Source of the DNA: Palsa-295 sp963785585
Lineage (GTDB): Bacteria; Acidobacteriota; Terriglobia; Acidiferrales; UBA7541
Direction: 5' to 3'
Length of the DNA: 64,000 nucleotides
Assembly (NCBI GenBank): GCA_963785585.1
Contig: CAWAVW010000003.1
Coordinates: 186,001-250,000, forward strand
Positions 44,420-53,249 of this stretch are shown here, piece after piece. Positions within the stretch are counted from its first letter, which is position 1; every line of letters starts with the position of its first letter. The notes below the pieces were generated by a model that was given only the letters and a program-made list of their open reading frames with translations, did not search any database and was not told the origin of the DNA. A program made the translations under genes and the position numbers.

Positions 44420-44605
44420 ATGAGTAAGAAGTCCGTTTGCCTGTTGGCAATGCTTGTGCTTTCTGGTGCGGTCAGCGTTAAGGCCGTATTGGCGAACACG
44501 GCTGCCCCCGTTCCGCCAACACCGTGGATGAACACAGCAGCACCGGTTCCTCCGACGCCGTGGGCGAACACTGCAGCGCCTGTCCCACCGACGCCCTGGA
44601 AGTAA
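44420..44605 (+). CDS. Small secreted peptide with three identical 11-residue repeats
   Basis: A 61-residue product that I do not recognise. Residues 1-25 form a signal peptide (basic SKK, hydrophobic core, ending AVLA). The mature part is only NTAAPVPPTPW three times, separated by single residues Met, Ala, and ending in Lys. The three 36-base units (44495-44530, 44531-44566, 44567-44602) differ at nine of eleven core codons, always at the third base, yet encode exactly the same peptide. GGAGGG lies just 3 bases before the ATG. Two hairpins follow the stop. Each unit has four Pro and one Trp. No homologous family is known to me; a processed or surface-displayed peptide is one possibility. Confidence 0.7.
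   Translation: MSKKSVCLLAMLVLSGAVSVKAVLANTAAPVPPTPWMNTAAPVPPTPWANTAAPVPPTPWK
44495..44602 (+). repeat. Three 36-bp coding tandem repeats
   Basis: Three head-to-tail 36-base units, in frame, each encoding NTAAPVPPTPW plus one variable residue. DNA identity is only partial because third codon positions have diverged, so this is not a recent replication-slippage expansion. Confidence 0.9.
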
Positions 44606-44616
44606 GCGTCGTAACG

Positions 44617-44633
44617 ATCCCCTGATAGGGGGT
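44617..44633 (+). other. Hairpin 1 after the repeat-peptide gene
   Basis: ATCCCC (44617-44622) pairs with GGGGGT (44628-44633), one pair being T-G, around the loop TGATA. It begins 11 bases after the stop codon. There is no T-run, so it is a weak terminator and may be a processing or stability element. Confidence 0.45.
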
Positions 44634-44669
44634 GGGCCAGGCAACTAGGTGCAACCGAGTGCTTGGCCC
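44634..44669 (+). promoter_or_regulatory. 36-base hairpin covering the start of the downstream membrane-protein gene
   Basis: GGGCCAGGCA at 44634-44643 pairs with TGCTTGGCCC at 44660-44669 (nine Watson-Crick pairs and one G-T), and inner CT/AG and GGT/ACC pairs close a GCA triloop after a bulge and a mismatch. The inner stem contains AGGTG, the only Shine-Dalgarno-like sequence of the next gene, and the outer stem contains most of its GTG start (44659). Folded RNA would hide both. Confidence 0.5.
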
Positions 44670-45357
44670 GGTCGATTATACGGTTTGGAGCGTAGGTTTC
44701 GTTCTGGAAGCCGTCGTGGTGGTGTGCGCGTTTGCCAAAACGCAGTTTCGCCGCTACCTTTCGCTGGTCCTCTATATGGTTTGCTGCGGCGCGGTGGATT
44801 GCGCCCAGTTTATCTGCCTCCGTCACTATGGATTTTCTTCTAAGGAATATCTTTACTGCTACTACTACACCGAGAGTCTGCTAACCATCTCCCTTTTCTG
44901 CGTCATCATTCAGCTTTACCAGCACGTGTTCGTCGAAATGAAGGTCAGCCGCCAGATCCGCAGCGCGGCGGGCCTGTTGCTCGCTGGCACGGCTTTCTTC
45001 TCCTACGCCGTCATTCGGCAAAATCAGGACCACCTGACCAGCCGTTTCGTCGTTGAGCTGGGTCAGAACCTTTACTTCGTGGGCGTGGTTCTCACCTACT
45101 TGCTGTGGGGCGCGATCATGAAGCTCCGCGAGACGCGAACCCACCTGATTCAATTGGTGCTCGCCTTGGGAATTTATTTCAGCGCCACTGCCGGCACGTA
45201 CGCGTTGCGCAACCTGTTTCCAGGTCTTGAGGCCAGCGTGCTGAAGGCCGTGTTTCCGCTGCTCGGCGTCTGGTTGCCCGCCGCCTGGGCTTACACATTC
45301 TTGATGGTGCCTGAGGAGTCGCGATTGATTCCCGCGCGCTTGGCGGTGAAGGGATGA
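44659..45357 (+). CDS. Seven-helix membrane protein of unknown function
   Basis: A 232-residue integral membrane protein with about seven hydrophobic helices (near residues 8-26, 33-54, 65-88, 100-118, 130-150, 163-182 and 200-220). It is Cys- and Tyr-rich in the second and third helices (YMVCCGAVDCAQFICL; YLYCYYYTES). I recognise no family. The GTG at 44659 begins right before LGPVDYTVW; the longer frame from 44632 would start inside the hairpin. Its start codon and AGGTG are buried in the 44634-44669 hairpin, so translation may be regulated. Its stop overlaps the next gene's start region. Confidence 0.7.
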   Translation: MLGPVDYTVWSVGFVLEAVVVVCAFAKTQFRRYLSLVLYMVCCGAVDCAQFICLRHYGFSSKEYLYCYYYTESLLTISLFCVIIQLYQHVFVEMKVSRQIRSAAGLLLAGTAFFSYAVIRQNQDHLTSRFVVELGQNLYFVGVVLTYLLWGAIMKLRETRTHLIQLVLALGIYFSATAGTYALRNLFPGLEASVLKAVFPLLGVWLPAAWAYTFLMVPEESRLIPARLAVKG

Positions 45358-45764
45358 TGCCCGTCGCCATTTGCGTCTTCTCCGTGGCCGCGTTGCTGCC
45401 ATTCGTCGTTTCGTATTTTCGATCCATCGTCGCGTCCAGCCGAAACGTCGAATTGTCGGCGCGTTTGCGCGAAGTAACCGGGCTTTCCAGCGAAAAAGTG
45501 CAGGCCGACGATTTCGTACGCTTGTTGCAGTTGGTAAGGCTTTGTCCTGACCAGAAGGAAGATCGAGGCGACATTCGCGCCGTGGGAGCCTACTATCGCG
45601 TCCTCGCAATTGTATCGCGCGTGGCTCACTCGCTTGCCCCGGCTCTTGCTCAATGGGCCGAAAGCGAACGCGAAGGCTGTTCTTACTTTGCCGCCGTGGC
45701 GCTTGATCGTCGCATCTCCTACAGCCGCGACCTTTTTACGCAGCAAATCGCCGATCGCTTGTAA
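45354..45764 (+). CDS. Small membrane-anchored protein of unknown function
   Basis: A 136-residue protein overlapping the end of the seven-helix gene by 4 bases (ATGATG around 45354-45359). One N-terminal membrane helix (PVAICVFSVAALLPFVVSYF) is followed by a cytoplasmic helical domain (SARLREVTGLSSEKVQADDFVRLLQLVRLC...). I recognise no family. Tight coupling suggests it works with the preceding membrane protein. Confidence 0.65.
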   Translation: MMPVAICVFSVAALLPFVVSYFRSIVASSRNVELSARLREVTGLSSEKVQADDFVRLLQLVRLCPDQKEDRGDIRAVGAYYRVLAIVSRVAHSLAPALAQWAESEREGCSYFAAVALDRRISYSRDLFTQQIADRL

Positions 45765-45905
45765 TTCGGTTGCCGCTCCCTCCGGCGCGCATGCCTCTCT
45801 TTCGGCGGCGTTTCACGCATAGGTCGTCCCTCGACCACCGTTCCCGCCGCTGATACCATTCTCGTAGTCGTCGATTTTCACGCAAACGCCGGCGCAGAGT
45901 TGATC

Positions 45906-47423
45906 ATGCGAACGCCCTTTGAACAAGCGGTCTTCAAGCAACTTCAAGCGGAGCGGATCCTCGCGCCCGGCTCGCGCGTCGCCGCGGCTGTTTCCGGTGG
46001 TGCGGACTCGGTCGCCATGTGCCGCTTGCTTCATCGCATGCGCGATGAGCTCGGCATCCGCTTGCTCGTTGTTCATTTCAATCATTCGCTCCGCGGCGCG
46101 GAATCCGATGCCGACGAACAATTCGTATCGCGCCTGGCACGGGACCTCGATATCGAGTGTATTGCCGTGAAAAAAGATGTCGCGGCGGAATGCCGTCGCA
46201 ACAAATGGAATTTGGAACAGGGCGCGCGCAACCTGCGCTACGCTTTTTTTGAAGCGATCGTCAGCGGCGGTAAGGCCGATCAAGTCGCCGTCGCGCACAC
46301 CTCCGAAGATCAAGCCGAAACGGTGTTGGCGCATTTGATTCGGGGAACGGGAATTACCGGTTTGGGCGGCATTCATCCCGTTGCCGGACCAATTGTCCGG
46401 CCCCTGCTCGAAATCTGTCGTCAGGATTTGCGTGCATACCTGCGGGAGATCGGCCAGTCGTGGCGCGAGGATTCCAGTAACGCCGATACTCGACGCCTTC
46501 GCGCCAGGATCCGCGAAAAACTCTTGCCGGTCCTCACCACAGATTTTTCTCCCGCCGTCGTGTCGCACTTGAACACTCTCGCGCGACTTTCGCGCGAGGA
46601 AGAGGTTTTCTGGAATGAGCTCACCGATCGCCAGTTCGCAGATCAAGTCCGCGCGAACAACGGTCGTTTGGAAATCTCAACGGAAGCGCTTTTGAACCCT
46701 TTTCCTCGCCCCTCGCGCGGCACCCAATCCGGCGGTGCCAGTAAGCACCATGCCCTCAGTTCTTTCCGCGCGCTTACCGAACGAATGGTTCGCCGTCTGT
46801 ATAGAGATACCCGAAGTCATCTTCGTGAACTGACTTCCCAGCACGTCGAACGAGTGATTCACCTGGCGGTCCAAGGAGAGAGCGGAAGTCAGGTCGAACT
46901 GCCGGGTGGCGTGATCGTCCATCGAACGCGGGATAGCCTCATTTTTCATTCGCCGGTCCCGGAGGCAATCGCGGTCTCCCGCGATGAAACCTCCGGTGCC
47001 GCGAGCGCGTATCACTATCAGGTGAGCGTTCCCGAACGAGGAATGACCACTGTTTCGGTTGCTGAACTGGGAACCTGCTTTCGGCTGAAAAAGATTGACT
47101 GGTCAGGAATGGCGAGCGACACTGAAAGAGAGTCAGAAGTCTTCGACGCCGAACTGCTTCATTTTCCGCTGATTTTGCGAAGCTGGCGCCCGGGGGACGC
47201 GTATCGGCCGAAGGGGCGCCGCAACCGGCATAAATTGAAAGAGCTCTTTCTGGCAAGTCGCGTCCCGGCAGAGCAGCGTGCCATCTGGCCCGTGATCGAA
47301 AGTGGGGGACAGATCGTCTGGGCGCGCAGCATGCCACCATCTGCGGACTTCCTGGTTTCGTCGAGCACGCGCATTGGATTAGTCATTGAAGACACGCTGT
47401 TTCCGGTCGATTCACCGAAATGA
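45906..47423 (+). CDS. tilS: tRNA(Ile)-lysidine synthetase
   Basis: PP-loop ATPase (505 aa) that converts the wobble cytidine of CAU-anticodon tRNA-Ile2 into lysidine so that it reads AUA. The PP-loop SGGADS is at about residue 30, then HFNHSLRGAESDADEQFV, VAHTSEDQAETVLAHLIRGTG and the C-terminal TilS domain (LILRSWRPGDAYRPKGRRNRHKLKELF). The ATG at 45906 is preferred over an in-frame TTG two codons upstream; no strong ribosome site. ftsH follows 62 bases later, the conserved tilS-ftsH neighbourhood, without hpt between them. Confidence 0.95.
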   Translation: MRTPFEQAVFKQLQAERILAPGSRVAAAVSGGADSVAMCRLLHRMRDELGIRLLVVHFNHSLRGAESDADEQFVSRLARDLDIECIAVKKDVAAECRRNKWNLEQGARNLRYAFFEAIVSGGKADQVAVAHTSEDQAETVLAHLIRGTGITGLGGIHPVAGPIVRPLLEICRQDLRAYLREIGQSWREDSSNADTRRLRARIREKLLPVLTTDFSPAVVSHLNTLARLSREEEVFWNELTDRQFADQVRANNGRLEISTEALLNPFPRPSRGTQSGGASKHHALSSFRALTERMVRRLYRDTRSHLRELTSQHVERVIHLAVQGESGSQVELPGGVIVHRTRDSLIFHSPVPEAIAVSRDETSGAASAYHYQVSVPERGMTTVSVAELGTCFRLKKIDWSGMASDTERESEVFDAELLHFPLILRSWRPGDAYRPKGRRNRHKLKELFLASRVPAEQRAIWPVIESGGQIVWARSMPPSADFLVSSSTRIGLVIEDTLFPVDSPK

Positions 47424-47485
47424 ATACTTGGCCGGAGCTGTAGCATCAAAACAGGCATTGGTAGATTGAGGGCGAGGTAATTCAG

Positions 47486-49423
<1,938 letters not shown>

Positions 49424-49447
49424 GCTACAACGGGTGCATCCAATAGC

Positions 49448-49486
49448 AAAAAGCCCTGCTTCCGAGGAAGCAGGGCTTTTTCTTTT
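49448..49486. terminator. Intrinsic terminator after ftsH, bidirectional
   Basis: A stem of about 15 pairs (AAAAAGCCCTGCTTC with its complement, CGAG tetraloop, 49448-49481), continuing into TTTTTCTTTT. An A-run on the other side makes it usable for the convergent PilZ gene as well. Confidence 0.9.
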
Positions 49487-49505
49487 GTAGTGATGATTTT
49501 CGGTT

Positions 49506-50348
49506 TCAGGCGGTGCGGACAAACGTGCCCATATTGAAGCGGGCGCTATACACGGTGCGTTCCGAGGGCGGCGGCGCCACCAGATGAACGGCGCGTCGAA
49601 CATGCTCCGGTTTGCACGGCTTGGTCATGCAAAGGATCGCACCCAGCCGATGGCCTGCTGCATAATCCGACGGCATGGCGGAGGATGTGAGCAGCACGAC
49701 CGGTATGTGCCGCAGCCGTTCATTCGTTTTTACAATCGCGCACAAATCGGTGCCGCACATCTCGTTGCCTTCCGCTTCAATCACTAGCGCGTCGGGCGTT
49801 TCGGTGCTCAGGATTGCCAGCGCATCGCAGGGACTGCTGACAACCACGACGTTGTATCCATCATGCTCCAGCATGGTGCGAAGCGCGCGCGCCGCACGTT
49901 CATTCGACTCAACGGCGAGAATCCGGACCTGCGAGGGATACGGCGACGGCGAATGCGCGACGCTCAGCCACTCCGCCGAGGATTTTTCGCGAGGAAGATA
50001 CTGCAGCGCCACGCCGTAGCGAAGGTCGGGCATGATCGCGCTGCGAACCACTTTCGCTTTGCGCGGCGTGTTGATCGCCGTCGGATTTGTCCAGTACGGG
50101 CACGTAACCTCGAGTAACTCCCCGACCACATAATTTTTTCGGTGTGTTGCCACCAGCAGTCCGTCGCGCGTCACATTGACGCTCGTCACGATTTCTTCAA
50201 ACAGATCCCGAGTGCCGTGTCCGCCGCAAATTCGCACCTGAACTGTCATGCGGGCGCGCAGCCGTCTTCGTCGGTCCGAGGGAGCGGGTGGGATGGCTTC
50301 CTGTTCGACTTCGAGGGGCTCGTCCGTCAGTTGCGAATACGCACTCAT
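49506..50348 (-). CDS. PilZ domain fused to a degenerate response-regulator receiver
   Basis: A 280-residue cytoplasmic protein. An N-terminal PilZ domain (about 25-125) has the c-di-GMP RxxxR-like start RRRRLRAR and SVNVTRDGLLV, matching the D/N-x-S/T-x-x-G motif. A CheY-like receiver follows (about 142-262), opening AVESNERAARALRTMLE, with PVVLLTSS and the conserved Lys in CMTKPCKP. At the phospho-acceptor position the strand DALVIEAEG has Glu where Asp is expected, and the usual acidic pair at its start is ESNE, so it may not be phosphorylated. It probably couples c-di-GMP to another output. Convergent with ftsH. Confidence 0.82.
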   Translation of the reverse strand: MSAYSQLTDEPLEVEQEAIPPAPSDRRRRLRARMTVQVRICGGHGTRDLFEEIVTSVNVTRDGLLVATHRKNYVVGELLEVTCPYWTNPTAINTPRKAKVVRSAIMPDLRYGVALQYLPREKSSAEWLSVAHSPSPYPSQVRILAVESNERAARALRTMLEHDGYNVVVVSSPCDALAILSTETPDALVIEAEGNEMCGTDLCAIVKTNERLRHIPVVLLTSSAMPSDYAAGHRLGAILCMTKPCKPEHVRRAVHLVAPPPSERTVYSARFNMGTFVRTA

Positions 50349-50567
50349 TAGAGGTGACTCCTGGACTGCACACGGGATTCTAAGAATTCCTTCATGAAAG
50401 CCGGCGGCCGCTTCCGCCTAACCGCTCTCTACGGCGCCTCGCTTCCCTTCGCGCAGGCATACGAGTGTAAAGCGTCTATCGGCTTGCACGTCGCTGGCCT
50501 TTAGTCCCGCATCCGCGATCGATTTGCGGGGTTTTCCGGACGCCTCAAAATGGCGTACCATCAATCC

Positions 50568-50876
50568 ATGTCTAAGCACTCCATGGACACTTTTAAGGTC
50601 GAATGCCCGTGCTGCCAGGCGAAGCTGGTAATCGATCGCGAGATCGGCGTTGTGCTGTCCCATGTGCCTCCGCCAAAGCCGCCGCCTTCGATCGATCTTG
50701 ACGACACCGCGCGCCTTCTCCGCCAGCACGACGACGCCGTGGAGGCCAAGTTCCGTGCCTCGGTAGAAGCCGAAAAATCGAAGGAAGACGTTCTCGCGCG
50801 TAAATTCGCCGAAGGGCTTAAAAAAGCGAAAGACGGACCAATCGAAAAGCCTTTGCGCGATTTCGATCTCGACTAG
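50568..50876 (+). CDS. Small protein with CPCC motif
   Basis: A 102-residue protein I do not recognise. It opens MDTFKVECPCCQAKLVIDREIG, resembling half a zinc ribbon, then a Pro-rich SHVPPPKPPPSID segment and a Lys/Glu-rich helix (about 60-95). An alternative ATG is six codons upstream (50550); neither has a clear ribosome site. It precedes the VWFA gene by 8 bases and may be co-transcribed. Confidence 0.6.
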   Translation: MSKHSMDTFKVECPCCQAKLVIDREIGVVLSHVPPPKPPPSIDLDDTARLLRQHDDAVEAKFRASVEAEKSKEDVLARKFAEGLKKAKDGPIEKPLRDFDLD

Positions 50877-50884
50877 CGCGGGCC

Positions 50885-52117
50885 ATGGAACAGGGACTCG
50901 GTTTTCCCGCGGCAAGGAATTCGGTCTTACCGCGATTTGCCGCTTCCGTGGTCCTCCGAATTTCTGTTGCCCTGCTGCTTTCGTGTGCGTTTGCCGTTGG
51001 CGTTTCCGCGCAAGGCCATCCAAATGGCAAGCTGCCGAAACCGCGCCGTCTCGATCCTCAGAATGGCTGGACGCGCGACCCCTCAACCGGCGAATTAAAA
51101 GTGGGCGCCGCAACGCCGGGAAACGCACCGAGCGATGTCGTCGGCGGTCGCCCCATTTCGGTCACGACGGACGTAGTGCCCGTTACTTGCAGCGTTACGG
51201 ACGCAATGGGCGCGGCCCTGCGCAATCTCGCGCAGTCGGATTTCCGCGTCTATGACGACGGAGTTTTGCAGCAAATTTCCTATTTCAATGCCTCGGCCGA
51301 CCCGGCCGGCGTGGCGCTGGTAATCGACGCCAGCCCGAGCGTCCTGCGCGAATCGGCCGAAATGAAAAACGCCTCGCGTGCGCTCGTTGATTCGTTGGCT
51401 TCGTCCGATCAGATCGCCGTGGTGGATTTTTCCGCGCACACATACCTTCAGTTGCCGTTTTCAAACGATTGGGGCTTGATTCGAACGGCTGTCGCCCGCG
51501 TGGATGCGCGGAGTTTGCTGTCCGACACAGGGGGCTCGAACATTTACGAGTCCTTGTTCATCGTCGCCCGTGAATTATTCGCCGGCCGCCAGGGGCGCAA
51601 AGCGATCGTGCTTCTCACCGACGGGCAAGACAGCGGACTCGGCTTAACACTCGATCCTGCTACGGCTTCACCGCGTCCGGGGTGGCCGAGCGACAAACTC
51701 ACATTTGAAGATGTGGCTCGCGCGCTTGCTTCCGCCGATATTCAGGTTTTCGCCGTGTCAACCGAGAGCCGCCCGAAAATCATGACGCCTGATTGGCTCG
51801 CGGCACACGCGAATACCACGTTCCTTGATTCCACAGCCCGGAAAGGCCAAATCCCGGCGTACACGCTGTACCTGGCAGAGATGACCCGCCGCACGGGCGG
51901 TCATCTCTATTTTCTGCGCGAGGCCAACACTCTGGCGGACACCTTCCAGCAGATCGCCCTGAAAATTCGCGCCGAATACACCTTAGGATTTTCACCGGCT
52001 TCACCGGAAGCGGGCGCACCGCGCGCGGGTTGGCACCAGTTGCGCGTCGAAGTATCCGGTCACGGCGATCCAAAGATTGTGCATCGGGCCGCTTACTATG
52101 TGCCGCCCGTTCATTAG
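50885..52117 (+). CDS. VWFA-related acidobacterial domain protein, exported
   Basis: A 410-residue exported protein of the von Willebrand factor A-related family described mainly from Acidobacteria. Signal region (about 25-42, ending GVSAQ), then SVTDAMGAALRNLAQSDFRVYDDGVLQQISYF, and the VWA domain with MIDAS VIDASPSVL, ending with AEYTLGFSPAS and the HQLRVEV segment. It likely binds a protein or surface partner through a metal site. The start at 50885 has little ribosome site. It sits between the CPCC protein and folP, in a block that separates ftsH from folP. Confidence 0.88.
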   Translation: MEQGLGFPAARNSVLPRFAASVVLRISVALLLSCAFAVGVSAQGHPNGKLPKPRRLDPQNGWTRDPSTGELKVGAATPGNAPSDVVGGRPISVTTDVVPVTCSVTDAMGAALRNLAQSDFRVYDDGVLQQISYFNASADPAGVALVIDASPSVLRESAEMKNASRALVDSLASSDQIAVVDFSAHTYLQLPFSNDWGLIRTAVARVDARSLLSDTGGSNIYESLFIVARELFAGRQGRKAIVLLTDGQDSGLGLTLDPATASPRPGWPSDKLTFEDVARALASADIQVFAVSTESRPKIMTPDWLAAHANTTFLDSTARKGQIPAYTLYLAEMTRRTGGHLYFLREANTLADTFQQIALKIRAEYTLGFSPASPEAGAPRAGWHQLRVEVSGHGDPKIVHRAAYYVPPVH

Positions 52118-52139
52118 ACCTGACGGCCACGATGCCGCG

Positions 52140-53087
52140 ATGCGCACGCCGCTCCGGCCGGTATGCTTAGGGTTTCCGGGAAATCGTGATTCAATAACGT
52201 CCTTGCCGAAACGAGCCACATTCCGGATTCGCACCGCGTCCCGCACCCTTGCGCTTGGGAAACGCACACTCGTGATGGGCGTTTTGAACGTCACGCCGGA
52301 CAGTTTTTCCGACGGCGGCCGGCATTTCACTTTGGATTCGGCCGTTGCCCGGGCCATCGAAATCGAGAAAGCCGGCGCGGACATTCTCGACATCGGAGGG
52401 GAATCCACGCGTCCCGGTTCAAACGGAATAAACGCCGCTCTTGAATTGCAGCGAATCATCCCTGTCATCATGGCGCTGCGCGGCAAAATCAAAATTCCCA
52501 TTTCGGTGGATACCAGCAAAGCCGAGGTCGCCGAAGCCGCTCTGCGAGCGGGAGCCGAAATTCTGAATGACGTGACCGGATTGCGCGACGATCCGCGCTT
52601 GGCAGCGGTCGCCAAACGCGCCAAAGCTCCCCTCATCCTGATGCACATGCGCGGAGAGCCCGCAACCATGCAGACGATGCCCTTCGCGCGCGATGTGATT
52701 GCCGACGTGAAGACCGGCCTGCGCCGCTCGGTTGCGCTGGCACGCCGGGCGGGCCTGGCGCCGTCGCAAATGATCCTCGATCCGGGAATCGGATTCGGCA
52801 AGAGCGCCGCGCAGAATTGCGAATTGATCGCTCGCCTGGATGAAATTGCAAAGCTTGGCTTTCCGCTGCTGCTCGGCACGTCGCGAAAAGGATTCATCGG
52901 CAAGTTGCTAAACGGCGCTCCGTCGCTTGAACGAACCTGGGGCACGGCAGCTACGGTAGCGGCCAGCATTCTGCATGGCGCGCACATCGTCCGCGTTCAT
53001 GACGTGGCGGAAATGGTGCAAGTGGCGCGCGTAGCCGACGCCATCGTGAATCCAAGACTCGCCGCCGAGAAGCCGTCGCGGCGTTAA
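52140..53087 (+). CDS. folP: Dihydropteroate synthase
   Basis: TIM-barrel enzyme that joins p-aminobenzoate to the pterin pyrophosphate in folate synthesis and is the target of sulfonamides. Signatures: MGVLNVTPDSFSDGG, ILDIGGESTRPGS, SVDTSKAEVAE, INDVTGL-like ILNDVTGLRDD, LMHMRGEP, and ILDPGIGFGKSAAQN. The ATG at 52140 avoids overlap with the VWFA gene; the conserved core starts near residue 40, and a TTG near 52200 is an alternative start. ftsH-folP adjacency is common; here three small genes intervene. Confidence 0.94.
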   Translation: MRTPLRPVCLGFPGNRDSITSLPKRATFRIRTASRTLALGKRTLVMGVLNVTPDSFSDGGRHFTLDSAVARAIEIEKAGADILDIGGESTRPGSNGINAALELQRIIPVIMALRGKIKIPISVDTSKAEVAEAALRAGAEILNDVTGLRDDPRLAAVAKRAKAPLILMHMRGEPATMQTMPFARDVIADVKTGLRRSVALARRAGLAPSQMILDPGIGFGKSAAQNCELIARLDEIAKLGFPLLLGTSRKGFIGKLLNGAPSLERTWGTAATVAASILHGAHIVRVHDVAEMVQVARVADAIVNPRLAAEKPSRR

Positions 53088-53112
53088 CAATGAACTTGAG
53101 TGTTTCAGGCCC

Positions 53113-53150
53113 ATGCATGGCTGATGCATAGCCGATGCATATCCGATGAC
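53113..53150 (+). repeat. Phased 11-bp direct repeats carrying ATGCAT
   Basis: ATGCAT starts at 53113, 53124 and 53135, followed by a partial ATGAC at 53146: exact 11-base periodicity, one helical turn, with related flanks (GGCTG, AGCCG, ATCCG). Each ATGCAT is a palindrome. The array lies about 100 bases before the transketolase start, so it might be an operator. Confidence 0.55.
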
Positions 53151-53249
53151 ACTTGCGTAAACTCTCTGTACCCAGCCACGCCAAATTAGGCATTCGCGCG
53201 ATCTTGCCGAACAGGGTAAAATCATGGCGAACAATTCAAAGGAGCCATC

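Noticed and set aside
44495..44602. CRISPR or microsatellite interpretation of the 36-bp repeats
   Set aside because: The units are in frame, have no spacers, and differ only at third codon positions, so they are coding repeats.
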